Assembly (NCBI RefSeq): GCF_003730195.1
Contig: NZ_QWGG01000004.1
Coordinates: 248,001-312,000, forward strand
Direction: 5' to 3'
Source of the DNA: Halosimplex salinum
GTDB taxonomy: Archaea; Halobacteriota; Halobacteria; Halobacteriales; Haloarculaceae
DNA: 64,000 bases
Below are positions 53,685 through 61,234 of this stretch, piece after piece (the stretch's first letter is position 1; every line of letters begins with the position of its first letter). The translations under genes were made by a program, and so were the position numbers. A model generated the notes under the pieces. That model saw only the letters and a program-made list of their open reading frames with translations. It had not been told where the DNA came from and searched no databases.

Positions 53685-53700
53685 TCAGAGCATGCTCTGA
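53685..53700. repeat. Perfect 16-bp palindrome
   Basis: TCAGAGCATGCTCTGA is identical to its reverse complement. It is about 140 bases upstream of the Lrp gene start, so it could be an operator or part of a repeat element. Confidence 0.7.
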
Positions 53701-53778
53701 TACGTCCGGAGTCGTTCGCGGTGGTCACTCCTTCGGACGTCGCTCGTGAGGGGGGCCAGTGAGCGGAGGGAGCGTGAC

Positions 53779-53971
53779 TCACCGGACGCGAAGGAGCGGA
53801 GCGACTGAAGCGTCCGGCTTTTTCACCACCGGAAGGCGGTCCGCTCGCTTCGCTCGCGGCTCCGACTTCCGAGCCTTGCCTCGCTTCGCTCGGTAAGACC
53901 ATGTTTTTGCGTCGGGGGTACCCGCAGGCGCGCGAAGCGCGCCGAGGATGCCCCCGGCGGAAAAAGATGGT
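53779..53971 (-). repeat. 3'-end-associated repeat family 1, copy downstream of dnaJ
   Basis: Read on the minus strand from the dnaJ stop: CCATCTTTTTCCGC (53957-53970), GC-rich stems, ACGCAAAAACATGG (53899-53912). About 66 bases of GAAGCGAG-type insert come next, then GGTGAAAAA, GCCGGACGC (53810-53818) and GCGTCCGGTGA (53779-53789). It matches the element after korB block by block, in the same orientation relative to the gene. Confidence 0.75.
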
Positions 53972-55129
53972 CTAGAAGGAGCTCTTGATCTTCTCGAAGA
54001 AGCCCTGTTCGACCTCGACCTCCTCGCCGCCGGCCTCGGCGAAGGCTTCGAGGGCCTCGCGCTGCTCCTCGTTGAGGGAGTCGGGGGTGACGACCTGCAC
54101 CTGGACGTAGAGGTCGCCGTTGCCGCGCCGGCGGAGACGGGGCATGCCCTTGCCGGAGAGGCGGAACGTCTCGCCGCTCTGGGTGCCCTTGGGGACGTCG
54201 AGTTCGACCTTGCCGTCGACGGTCGGCACCTCGATGCTGTCGCCGAACACCGCCTGCGGGAAGGAGATGGGCTCCTGGTGGTGCAGGTCCGCGCCGTCGC
54301 GCTCGAAGTCGGGGTGGTCCCGCACCGAGACCTCGATCAGGAGGTCGCCCTTGGGGCCGCCGCGTTCGCCGGGGGCGCCCTCGCGCTCCATGCGGAGGGT
54401 CTGGCCGTCCTCGATGCCGGCCGGGATCTCGACGGAGAGGGAGGCGTCCTCGCGGACGACGCCGTCGCCGCGGCAGGTCGAACACGTCTCGTCGTAGATG
54501 GTTCCCTCGCCCTCACAGCGCCGGCAGGTCTGGCGCTGCTGGACGCGACCCATCGGGGTCTGCTGGACGGTGGTGGTCTGCCCGCGGCCGTCGCACTCGG
54601 GGCACTGCCGGGAGTCGGTGTCCGGCGGGTGGCCCTGCCCGTTACAGTCCGAACAGGTGTCCGGGCGGGTGACGTTGAGTTCCTTCTCGACGCCGTGGTA
54701 GGCGTCCTCGAGGTCGATCTCGAGTCCAGTGCGGAGGTCTCGACCCTGACGGGGGCGGTTGGACCCGCCGCCGCCACCGCCGCCGAAGAACGTCTCGAAG
54801 ATGTCGGACATGTCGCCGAAGGGGCCCTGACCGCCGCCCATGCCGCCCATACCGCCCATGCCGCCGGCGCCGCGGCCGCCGTTGTCGGTGGCGCCGTGCT
54901 TGTCGGCCTCGACGTAGCGGTCGTGGCCCAGCTGGTCGTACATCTGGCGCTGTTCCTCGTCGGTGAGGACCTCCTTCGCCTTCTTGGCCTGCTTGAACTT
55001 CTCCTCGGCGTCGGGCTCGTCGCTCACGTCGGGGTGATACTCGCGCGCCTTCTCCCGGTAGGCCTCCTGGATCTCGTCCTCGCTGGCGTCCCGGGAGACG
55101 CCGAGTACCTCGTAGAAGTCCTCGCTCAT
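53972..55129 (-). CDS. dnaJ: Chaperone protein DnaJ
   Basis: Stimulates DnaK ATPase and delivers unfolded clients. The 385-residue type I protein has the J domain at residues 3-66 with AREYHPDVSDEP (the HPD triad), a Gly/Met-rich linker near 88-130, four CxxCxGxG zinc repeats (CSDCNGQG, CPECDGRG, CRRCEGEG, CSTCRGDG) around residues 160-225, and the C-terminal substrate domain. dnaK and grpE are not adjacent in this window. The stop codon is followed at once by repeat family 1. Confidence 0.96.
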   Translation of the reverse strand: MSEDFYEVLGVSRDASEDEIQEAYREKAREYHPDVSDEPDAEEKFKQAKKAKEVLTDEEQRQMYDQLGHDRYVEADKHGATDNGGRGAGGMGGMGGMGGGQGPFGDMSDIFETFFGGGGGGGSNRPRQGRDLRTGLEIDLEDAYHGVEKELNVTRPDTCSDCNGQGHPPDTDSRQCPECDGRGQTTTVQQTPMGRVQQRQTCRRCEGEGTIYDETCSTCRGDGVVREDASLSVEIPAGIEDGQTLRMEREGAPGERGGPKGDLLIEVSVRDHPDFERDGADLHHQEPISFPQAVFGDSIEVPTVDGKVELDVPKGTQSGETFRLSGKGMPRLRRRGNGDLYVQVQVVTPDSLNEEQREALEAFAEAGGEEVEVEQGFFEKIKSSF

Positions 55130-55218
55130 TACTTGTCGCGGTGTAGATGGTTGAGATACTTGAATAGAACGGGTCTGGATTCGTCCCCCGCGCCGACGTC
55201 GGAACCCCCGGTGGTCGA

Positions 55219-56019
55219 CTACGGCGTGTCGGTGCCAGAACCGCTGGTCGCCGAGTGGGACGTCTCCGTACCGGCGACGATGTCGACCGCGACCCGCCGA
55301 CTCTCTCCTGGACCGCTGTACGCGAACGGAATCTCACCCTCGCCGTCGTACGCTTCGAACGTTGCAGATCCGGCGCCCGTGTCACCGGGGTCGACTTCGA
55401 CCTCGACGGTCTTCGGAAGTCCGCCGGTCCGGAAGCCAGCGAGGAACGTGCCCGTTCGGTCGCCGTCGTTGGTGACGGTCACGCCGAGTTCGAACCGCTC
55501 GTTCGGTTCGACCGACTCCGGGATATCGATCGAGTCGAGGCCGAGATCCGGTGCAGTGGGGAGGCGTTCGCGGGTGGACTCGTCGAGCGGCCAGCGGCGA
55601 CCGTCGCGGAGCAGCGCCGCGCTGTCTGCCTCGACCCTGGGAACGTCGAACCTGAGCGCTCCCGACCTGCGCTCGTCCGTGTACACCGAGTCGACGTCGG
55701 GTGTCCAGGACATGAATCCCGACACAGACGTGGCGGGCGCGAATCGCTCCGAACCGATTTCGAGCGTGTAGGCGTCCGTTGGGTGGTCGGTGTCCGTGTC
55801 TGGCGGGCGAACGAACGCGAACTGCGCGTGCTCGGGCGCGGAGACCCCGATAGCGTCGTCGTTGACACCGTATCGATACGACGAGCGAAGCGTGGTCTGG
55901 ACCGGTTCGTCGGGCGCTGGCGACCGCGTTTCGGTCGCACCGAAGCGGGACGACCCGCCGACACAGCCGGCGAATCCACTCGCGAGCGGGAGGGCGGCGA
56001 CGAACTGACGGCGACGCAT
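55219..56019 (-). CDS. Tat-type lipoprotein with a CARDB-like domain, function unknown
   Basis: A 266-residue protein starting at ATG 56019: MRRRQFVAALPLASGFAGC has a twin-arginine start and a haloarchaeal lipobox ending at Cys19, so it should be a lipid-anchored surface protein. The middle has no recognised domain. The C-terminal part (IDIPESVEPNERFELGVTVTNDGDRTGTFLAGF near residue 175) looks like a CARDB beta-sandwich. It is a single gene, not linked by overlap to neighbours. Confidence 0.82.
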   Translation of the reverse strand: MRRRQFVAALPLASGFAGCVGGSSRFGATETRSPAPDEPVQTTLRSSYRYGVNDDAIGVSAPEHAQFAFVRPPDTDTDHPTDAYTLEIGSERFAPATSVSGFMSWTPDVDSVYTDERRSGALRFDVPRVEADSAALLRDGRRWPLDESTRERLPTAPDLGLDSIDIPESVEPNERFELGVTVTNDGDRTGTFLAGFRTGGLPKTVEVEVDPGDTGAGSATFEAYDGEGEIPFAYSGPGESRRVAVDIVAGTETSHSATSGSGTDTP

Positions 56020-56080
56020 ACGGTTCCTCTCGGGGTCGACGGTAAGTGTTTTCTGGCAGTAACGAACGTGCGGCCGTGTG

Positions 56081-56686
56081 CTACGTCCGGTACGGCGGCC
56101 GGTCGAACTCGGCGCCGCACTCGTCACAGGCCGCGACGACCTCGTTCTCGTCGTCGAGACCGAGCGTCATCGCGTCCGCGCCGCAGTCGGGACAGGGAGC
56201 GGGGACGCGCTCGGCGCCGCAGTCGGGACAGACGAACGAGAGCGTCTCGCCGCCGGTGTCGAGCGCGAAGTCCGCTCGCTCGCAGTCGGGACAGGCGACG
56301 GGGACGCGCACGTCCTCGCTGTCGCGCGGCGCGCCGATAGCCAGCGCGACCAGATCCCCGTCGCTGCGGTTGTGGCCGGACTGGTACTCGCCGGGGGCGA
56401 AGCGGATCGCCTCGCCGCTCTCGACGGTGACGACGCGACCGGTGCGTGGTCGGTCCACGGGGCCGTCTCGCTCGGGGAGCGTCTCGAACGTCGCCTCGCC
56501 GTCGAGGACGACGAAAATCTCCTCCTGGTCCACGTGGGTGTGGAGGCCGCTGGGGAAGCCGTCGCCGGGCGGGATGCGATACTGATTGAGCGCCGCGTCG
56601 GTCGCTCCGAGGGGGCCGGTGAGGCCGCGGCGGTCGGCGTCGGGGGACGGACTGGACGACAGGTCGTCGATGACGACTCGTTCCAT
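56081..56686 (-). CDS. Cupin with C-terminal multiple zinc-ribbon knuckles
   Basis: A 201-residue protein from ATG 56686. Residues about 20-115 form a cupin barrel (YRIPPGDGFPSGLHTHVDQEEIFVVLDGEATFET, then APGEYQSGHN), with His-x-His-x5-Glu metal ligands. The last 75 residues hold four CxxC-type pairs (CPDCERAD, CPDCGAER, CPDCGADA, CDECGAEF), a zinc ribbon array. The cupin could be a small-molecule sensor or enzyme and the ribbons a nucleic-acid or protein docking part; this is an inference. Confidence 0.83.
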   Translation of the reverse strand: MERVVIDDLSSSPSPDADRRGLTGPLGATDAALNQYRIPPGDGFPSGLHTHVDQEEIFVVLDGEATFETLPERDGPVDRPRTGRVVTVESGEAIRFAPGEYQSGHNRSDGDLVALAIGAPRDSEDVRVPVACPDCERADFALDTGGETLSFVCPDCGAERVPAPCPDCGADAMTLGLDDENEVVAACDECGAEFDRPPYRT

Positions 56687-56768
56687 GCCCGGACGGTCGA
56701 CCGGGACCGAAAAGTGTCTGTGGGACGGGCTGTCGGGACTGCGGTGGCGTGACTCGGTCAGACCCGCG

Positions 56769-57368
56769 CTACACACCGAGCCACTCGTCGTTACTGACCT
56801 CGTAGCCGTTCTTCCGGCAGTACTTCGCGGCCTCCCGGCGCACGTCGCGCGAGCCCGGGAGCTTCTCCTTCTCGCGGATGCGCTCGACGATCCAGTCGGC
56901 CATGACCGGGATCCCCTCGTCGTCGTCGACGGCGTCGATGGCTTTGAGTTCCCGGAACGTCCGCTCGTACCCCTCCCGCTGTGAACTCCCGAAGTCGACG
57001 CCCTGGAGGTCGTCGGCCGCTTCGACGATCCGTCGCATCGCCGCGGCGATCGTCGGTCGCCTGACGCGGTCACGGACCGCTTCGGGCGAGTCGTACTCCT
57101 CGCGCTCCGAGCGCGGCAGTAGATCCGCCAGGTCGTGGGTCTCCCCCTCCGACTCGATCTCGTGGTAGCCGACCGCCTCGACGAGCTCCAGCCCCGTCGC
57201 CGGGAACTCGACCGTGTCGAGTTCCGCGTCGAGGTTCTCGAGTTCCCGCTCCTCGACCGGCGGTTCGGTCTCGTCGTTGCGTTCGAGCTCTTCGAGCATC
57301 GCCCGCATCCGCTGTCGGTTCTCCTCGTCTAGCGCCTGTTTGTCTCTCCCCGATTTGTCGTCTGGCAT
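56769..57368 (-). CDS. DUF5789-like acidic protein
   Basis: A 199-residue soluble protein from ATG 57368. The N-terminal 60 residues are a highly charged helix (DEENRQRMRAMLEELERND). A globular part follows with VEFPATGLELVEAVGYHEIESEGETHDLADLLP and a helical end SRDVRREAAKYCRKNGYEV. I recall it as haloarchaeal DUF5789; no function is known to me. It is divergent from the Rieske gene, about 165 bases apart. Confidence 0.75.
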   Translation of the reverse strand: MPDDKSGRDKQALDEENRQRMRAMLEELERNDETEPPVEERELENLDAELDTVEFPATGLELVEAVGYHEIESEGETHDLADLLPRSEREEYDSPEAVRDRVRRPTIAAAMRRIVEAADDLQGVDFGSSQREGYERTFRELKAIDAVDDDEGIPVMADWIVERIREKEKLPGSRDVRREAAKYCRKNGYEVSNDEWLGV

Positions 57369-57503
57369 CCCTGAAGTGTTCGAGTCCTGCGCGGGTAAGC
57401 CTGTGGCCGCCGGTTTTCGACCTGTGAGTATCCTCACACCATCCGCTCGCGACAGTGACGCCGGACCTGACCGTTCGATTTCAAAAACCCGCTTCAGCGA
57501 ACG

Positions 57504-57512
57504 CCTATATCC
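57504..57512 (+). promoter_or_regulatory. TATA box for the Rieske gene
   Basis: CCTATATCC lies 22-30 bases before ATG 57534, leaderless spacing. Confidence 0.6.
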
Positions 57513-57533
57513 CGTCCGGCCGAACCGTGTCGT

Positions 57534-59294
57534 ATGTCATCAGACAGCACGTCCGGTTCGGCGTTCGAGCGGGTCGCGGCTCTCGACGACCTCCGGGAGG
57601 AGGGGCGGACGGTGACGACGGTCGGCGGGCACAGCATCGCGCTGTTTCACCACGACGGCGAGGTGTACGGCGTCGACAACCGGTGCCCGCACATGGGCTT
57701 TCCGCTCTCGAAGGGGACCGTCGAGGACGGACTGCTGACCTGCCACTGGCACCACGCTCGGTTCGAACTCTCCTGTGGCGACACGTTCGACATCTGGGCC
57801 GACGACGTGCAGACGTTCCCGACGGAGGTGCGCGACGGCGAGGTGTACGTCGATCCCGACCCGGAGACCGACGTGGCGCCGGAGGTCCACTGGCGGAATC
57901 GACTCGTGGACGGGATGCGCGAGAACCTCTCGCTGGTGATGGCGAAGGCCGCGATCCACCTCGACCACCACGGTGAGGGGTTCGCGACGCCGCTCGAAAC
58001 GGCCGTGGACTTCGGGACGAAGTACCGTGCCGACGGCTGGGGGCGCGGGCTGACGACGCTCGGCGCGATGGCGAACCTCTACGACCGGGTCGACCACGAC
58101 GAGAAACAGCGGGCGATGTTCGTCGGCGTCCGCGAGGTGGCCGATAACTGCGCGGGTCAGCCGCCGCGATTCGACCAGTACGCGCTGAGCAACGAGGACC
58201 TCTCGAAGGCGCGACTGAAGTCGTGGTTCCGCGAGACCTGCGAGGTGCGCGACGCCGACGGCGCCGAACGCTGTCTCCGCGCGGCGACGGCGACGCTACC
58301 CCCGGAGGACCTCGTGGAGATCCTCGTCGCCGCCGCGACCGACCACCTCTATATGAACGCGAGCCACACGATCGATTTCGTCAACAAGGCGTTCGAGACG
58401 CTGGACCACGTCGGGTGGGACAGGGCGGAGGACGTGCTCGCGTCGACGGTCGACACGATCACGGACGGTTCGCGGGCCGAGGAGACCAACGCGTGGCGCC
58501 AGCCCGTCGACGTCGCCGAACTGTGTTTCGACGCCGACGAGGACATCCCGGCTCTCTCGGCCGCCGGGGACGGGAAGTCGTGGGAGCGTCCAGACGACTT
58601 CGTCGAGACGCTGCTCTCGGACGACCCCCACGCCATCGACGAGGCGCTCCGGGACGCGATCAGGGCGGGCGCGACGACCGAGCAACTGGCCCACGCCGTC
58701 GCCGTCGCGGCGCTCCGACGGGTGGCTCACTTCGCCACCAGCAACGAGTTCGGCGACTGGAACACCGTGTATCACACGTTCTCGTTCGCGAACGCCGTCG
58801 AGCGACTCGCGGGGCGAACCGACGCCGACGACCTGTATCGAGCGTGCTGGCAGGGCGCGATGTCCGTGTATCTCGACCGCTTCCTCAACCAGCCCGAGGC
58901 GCCCCTCCCGGAACCCGGGGAAGGTGGCGACGAGGACCCCGCAGAGTTGCGCGAGCGACTGCTGGCGACCTTCGACGAACAGGGTCGCGTCGACGAGGCC
59001 GATCGGATCGTGAGCCGCCACTTCGACGCCGGCGGCGACCCCGACGCGCTGAAGCGGACGATGGCCGAAGGGCTGCTCCGCGAGGACGCGGGTTTCCACA
59101 CCCTCCAGAGCGTCGAGGGCGGGTTCGCGCAGTTCGAGTCGGCCCGGAGCGACTACGAGCGGCGGCTGGCGCTGGTCGCACCGGCGCGGTACATGGCCGC
59201 CCACTTCCCGACGCGCCGCGAGGCCGAGCAGACGTTCACCATCGCCCATCGGCTGTATCGCGGCGAGAACCTCCACGAGGGGAGCGCGGACTGA
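57534..59294 (+). CDS. Rieske [2Fe-2S] protein with a large helical C-terminal domain
   Basis: A 586-residue protein. The N-terminal Rieske domain has CPHMGFPLSKG near residue 49 and CHWHHARFEL near residue 69, so a 2Fe-2S cluster with two Cys and two His. The rest (residues 110-586) is nearly all helical, with three His-bearing units: DHLYMNASHTIDFVNKAFETL near residue 269, VAHFATSNEFGDWNTVYHTFSFANAVERL near 399 and GFHTLQSVEGGFAQFESA near 520. I see no mononuclear-iron motif of ring hydroxylases. The substrate and the reaction are unknown. A decayed copy of its 3' end lies at 60095-60195. Confidence 0.85.
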   Translation: MSSDSTSGSAFERVAALDDLREEGRTVTTVGGHSIALFHHDGEVYGVDNRCPHMGFPLSKGTVEDGLLTCHWHHARFELSCGDTFDIWADDVQTFPTEVRDGEVYVDPDPETDVAPEVHWRNRLVDGMRENLSLVMAKAAIHLDHHGEGFATPLETAVDFGTKYRADGWGRGLTTLGAMANLYDRVDHDEKQRAMFVGVREVADNCAGQPPRFDQYALSNEDLSKARLKSWFRETCEVRDADGAERCLRAATATLPPEDLVEILVAAATDHLYMNASHTIDFVNKAFETLDHVGWDRAEDVLASTVDTITDGSRAEETNAWRQPVDVAELCFDADEDIPALSAAGDGKSWERPDDFVETLLSDDPHAIDEALRDAIRAGATTEQLAHAVAVAALRRVAHFATSNEFGDWNTVYHTFSFANAVERLAGRTDADDLYRACWQGAMSVYLDRFLNQPEAPLPEPGEGGDEDPAELRERLLATFDEQGRVDEADRIVSRHFDAGGDPDALKRTMAEGLLREDAGFHTLQSVEGGFAQFESARSDYERRLALVAPARYMAAHFPTRREAEQTFTIAHRLYRGENLHEGSAD

Positions 59295-59467
59295 CGACGG
59301 CGGTCGAGTCGACCGCCGCCCTCGCCGGCCAGTTCCGACCTTGAAATCGCCTGCAGTAGCCTGATTCCGGTCACAGGCGCAGATGTGTGCGTGCGTTCAC
59401 ACGTCACCGGGTCCGCGCGGGGACCGGCGGTCAACGAGCAGGCTGCGAGCCCGCGGTGGGCACGCGA

Positions 59468-60088
59468 ATGAGCTTCCTCACGATACTCCCGCTCGCGATC
59501 GTCATGGTCGCCGGGCCGCAGTTTCTCAGCGCCATCTTTCTGGCGACGAGTCGCGACTGGCGGCGCAACTCCGCGCTGTTCGTACTCGGCGCGGCGATCT
59601 CGATCTCGGCGGTGGTCACGCTGACCTATCTCCTCGGCGGCGTGTCGGTGGGCGGGGGTGCGGGCGGGGGCGAGGAGTCGAACGGTCCCCTCTCGACGGT
59701 GGTCCTCGTGTTGATCGTCGCGGCGATGATATCCACGTTCCTCGGGCGCGAGGAGTCCGAGCCGCCGAAGTGGATCGGGAAACTGGAGCGAGCGACCCCG
59801 CGATTCTCCTTCCGTCTCGGATTTCTCCTGCTCGGCGTGTTCCCGACCGACATCGTCACGTCCGTCGCCGTCGGGTCGTACCTCGCCGCGAACGACCTCC
59901 CGCTGGTCGACGCCGCCCCGTTCGTCGCCCTCACGCTCTCGCTGCTGGCGATTCCGTCGCTCGCGGTAGTGCTGCTGGGTGCTCGCGCCGAGACCCTGCT
60001 TCCACAGGTCCGCGACTGGATGAACGACAACGCCTGGATCGTCAACGAGGTCGTCCTCGTCTTCTTCCTCGTGCTGGTGCTCACCTGA
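59468..60088 (+). CDS. GAP/Sap-like membrane protein
   Basis: A 206-residue protein from ATG 59468 with six predicted membrane helices. IVMVAGPQFLSAIFLATSRDWRRNSALFVLGAAISI near the start and GFLLLGVFPTDIVTSVAVGSYLAAND near residue 118 resemble the GAP (sulfolipid-addressing protein-like) and LysE exporter group. It sits between the Rieske gene and a remnant of that gene, so its insertion or a duplication separated them. Function in archaea is unknown. Confidence 0.75.
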   Translation: MSFLTILPLAIVMVAGPQFLSAIFLATSRDWRRNSALFVLGAAISISAVVTLTYLLGGVSVGGGAGGGEESNGPLSTVVLVLIVAAMISTFLGREESEPPKWIGKLERATPRFSFRLGFLLLGVFPTDIVTSVAVGSYLAANDLPLVDAAPFVALTLSLLAIPSLAVVLLGARAETLLPQVRDWMNDNAWIVNEVVLVFFLVLVLT

Positions 60089-60094
60089 CCGGCG

Positions 60095-60195
60095 ATGGCC
60101 GCGGACTTCCCGACCCCGCGCGAGTCCGAGGGGACGTTCACTATCGCCTATCGCTGTACCGCGGCGGGAACCTCCGCGAGGGGAGCGCGGACTGA
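60095..60195 (+). pseudogene. Remnant of the 3' end of a Rieske-helical gene
   Basis: These 101 bases match the last 102 bases of the Rieske gene (59193-59294) at about 80% identity by eye, to the same TGA. One base is missing near 60154 (after TATCG), so the frame is broken: the first part reads MAADFPTPRESEGTFTIAYR, and after the shift LYRGGNLREGSAD. It starts six bases after the GAP-like gene's stop. It shows a past partial duplication or a second copy mostly deleted. Confidence 0.8.
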
Positions 60196-60272
60196 ATCGG
60201 TTCGTTTCCTCCCGTACCGTCGGCACCGATCCCCGACAGCTAACTACCCGGCGCGAGTGAGTTCGGGTACTG

Positions 60273-60806
60273 ATGAGCGGACGTCTCGGATTCGTCGGCG
60301 ACGAACGCGGACTCGCGGTCGAGCGGTGGGTCGTCTGGCTCGTCGTCCTCGCGATCACCGCCGCGGTCGTCGGCTCCGTCGTCTACTTCGGCGACGAGTT
60401 CCGCCGCGACAGCCCGAACGCCGACTTCTCCGTGTCGTTCGACGGCGACGCGAGCGCGCTGACCGTCGAACACGTCGGCGGCGACTCCATCTCGGACCGC
60501 ACGACAGAGCGCCTGCTGGTGGTCGTCGTCGACGGGAGCACCGGGAACAGCGACGAGGTCGTGTGGGTGAGCGATTCGGCGGGGCCGACCAAGCGTGGGG
60601 GCGGGTACCCGGTCAGGTCCGGTGATTCGCTGAGGATCGACGACCCGAGCGTGGACTCCGACGGCGACGAGAACTACCTCGACGCCGAGCGGAGCGTCGG
60701 CTTCCATCTAGAGGACGGGGACAGCGTGCGCGTCGTCTGGGAAGGCTCGATGCGGAGCAGCGAGACTCGGTCGGTGACGCTCGCGAACGCGACGCTCGGG
60801 TCGTGA
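60273..60806 (+). CDS. Type IV pilin-like secreted protein
   Basis: A 177-residue protein. The start GDERGLAVERWVVWLVVLAITAAVVGSVVYFG has a charged segment followed by one long hydrophobic helix (residues 19-40), like archaeal pilins and archaellins. The remainder is a beta-rich acidic domain (ALTVEHVGGDSISDRTTERLLVVV, then VDSDGDENYLDAERSVGF). The hydrophobic core is Val/Ala-rich without Gly-Phe motifs, so the family (DUF1628-like) is uncertain. No other pilus genes are near. Confidence 0.65.
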   Translation: MSGRLGFVGDERGLAVERWVVWLVVLAITAAVVGSVVYFGDEFRRDSPNADFSVSFDGDASALTVEHVGGDSISDRTTERLLVVVVDGSTGNSDEVVWVSDSAGPTKRGGGYPVRSGDSLRIDDPSVDSDGDENYLDAERSVGFHLEDGDSVRVVWEGSMRSSETRSVTLANATLGS

Positions 60807-61019
60807 CTGTCGCACGTTTTTCTGTTTCTGGTGCTGCCGACGACCGCGAGTGACGAACGCCCTCGATGCGCTCGCTATGAATTGTACTAACCGCAGGAGA
60901 CAGCAAGCGACGAAAGCCCTCGGCCCGCTCGCGGTCGCTGAGGCGGGATATCCGCGCTCGGACACCAGCACCGCACCACACTCGCGCGGATAGTGCCCGC
61001 TCAGACGACTAAAATAAAC
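60807..61019. other. Intergenic region before repeat family 2
   Basis: A T5 run (CGTTTTTC) near 60816 may end the pilin-like transcript. The rest contains short GAGCG/CGCTC-rich stretches and one AT-rich spot (CTAAAATAAACG, 61009-61020). No gene is seen. Confidence 0.5.
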
Positions 61020-61205
61020 GCGACCGCGCCTCGCCCTTTCAGTCCGCCAGGACCGCGATTGCACCCGCACAGCACCGCACGGCACCACAGACGGCCTCGT
61101 CCCTCCCCAGCCGATTCGCTCAGTCACTTCGTTCCCTCGCTCATCCCTCGCACGACTACGTCTCGCGCCTTCGCTATCGCTCAGGACGCTCGACAGCGCG
61201 CGCCA
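61020..61205 (-). repeat. 3'-end-associated repeat family 2, copy A (downstream of the threonine-synthase homologue)
   Basis: On the minus strand, moving away from the gene at 61235, it starts TGGCGCGCGCTGTCG. It then has GTGCGAGGGATGAGCGAG, a CGGCTGGGGAGG block and GGTGCCGTGCGGT, and ends GCGGTCCTGGCGGACTGAAAGGGCGAGG through 61020. The closing 37 bases (61020-61056) differ from copy B at only two positions. Confidence 0.8.
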
Positions 61206-61234
61206 CTGCGGCAAAATAGAGGGCTTTCGACCGG

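Larger units (their letters stand above)
53547..53971. other. 425-bp intergenic region rich in repeats, no gene
   Basis: It separates dnaJ from the Lrp gene, both on the minus strand. It holds a perfect 16-base palindrome (53685-53700), short repeats built on GAGCGAAGCGAG and CGCTTCGCTC, and a copy of repeat family 1 (53779-53971). No open frame with haloarchaeal amino-acid use is present. Confidence 0.7.

Noticed and set aside
59383-60195. An open frame that ends in the same residues as the Rieske protein
   Set aside because: Most of it is a shadow of the GAP-like gene; only the last part is homologous, as a frameshifted remnant, so it is not a fused gene.
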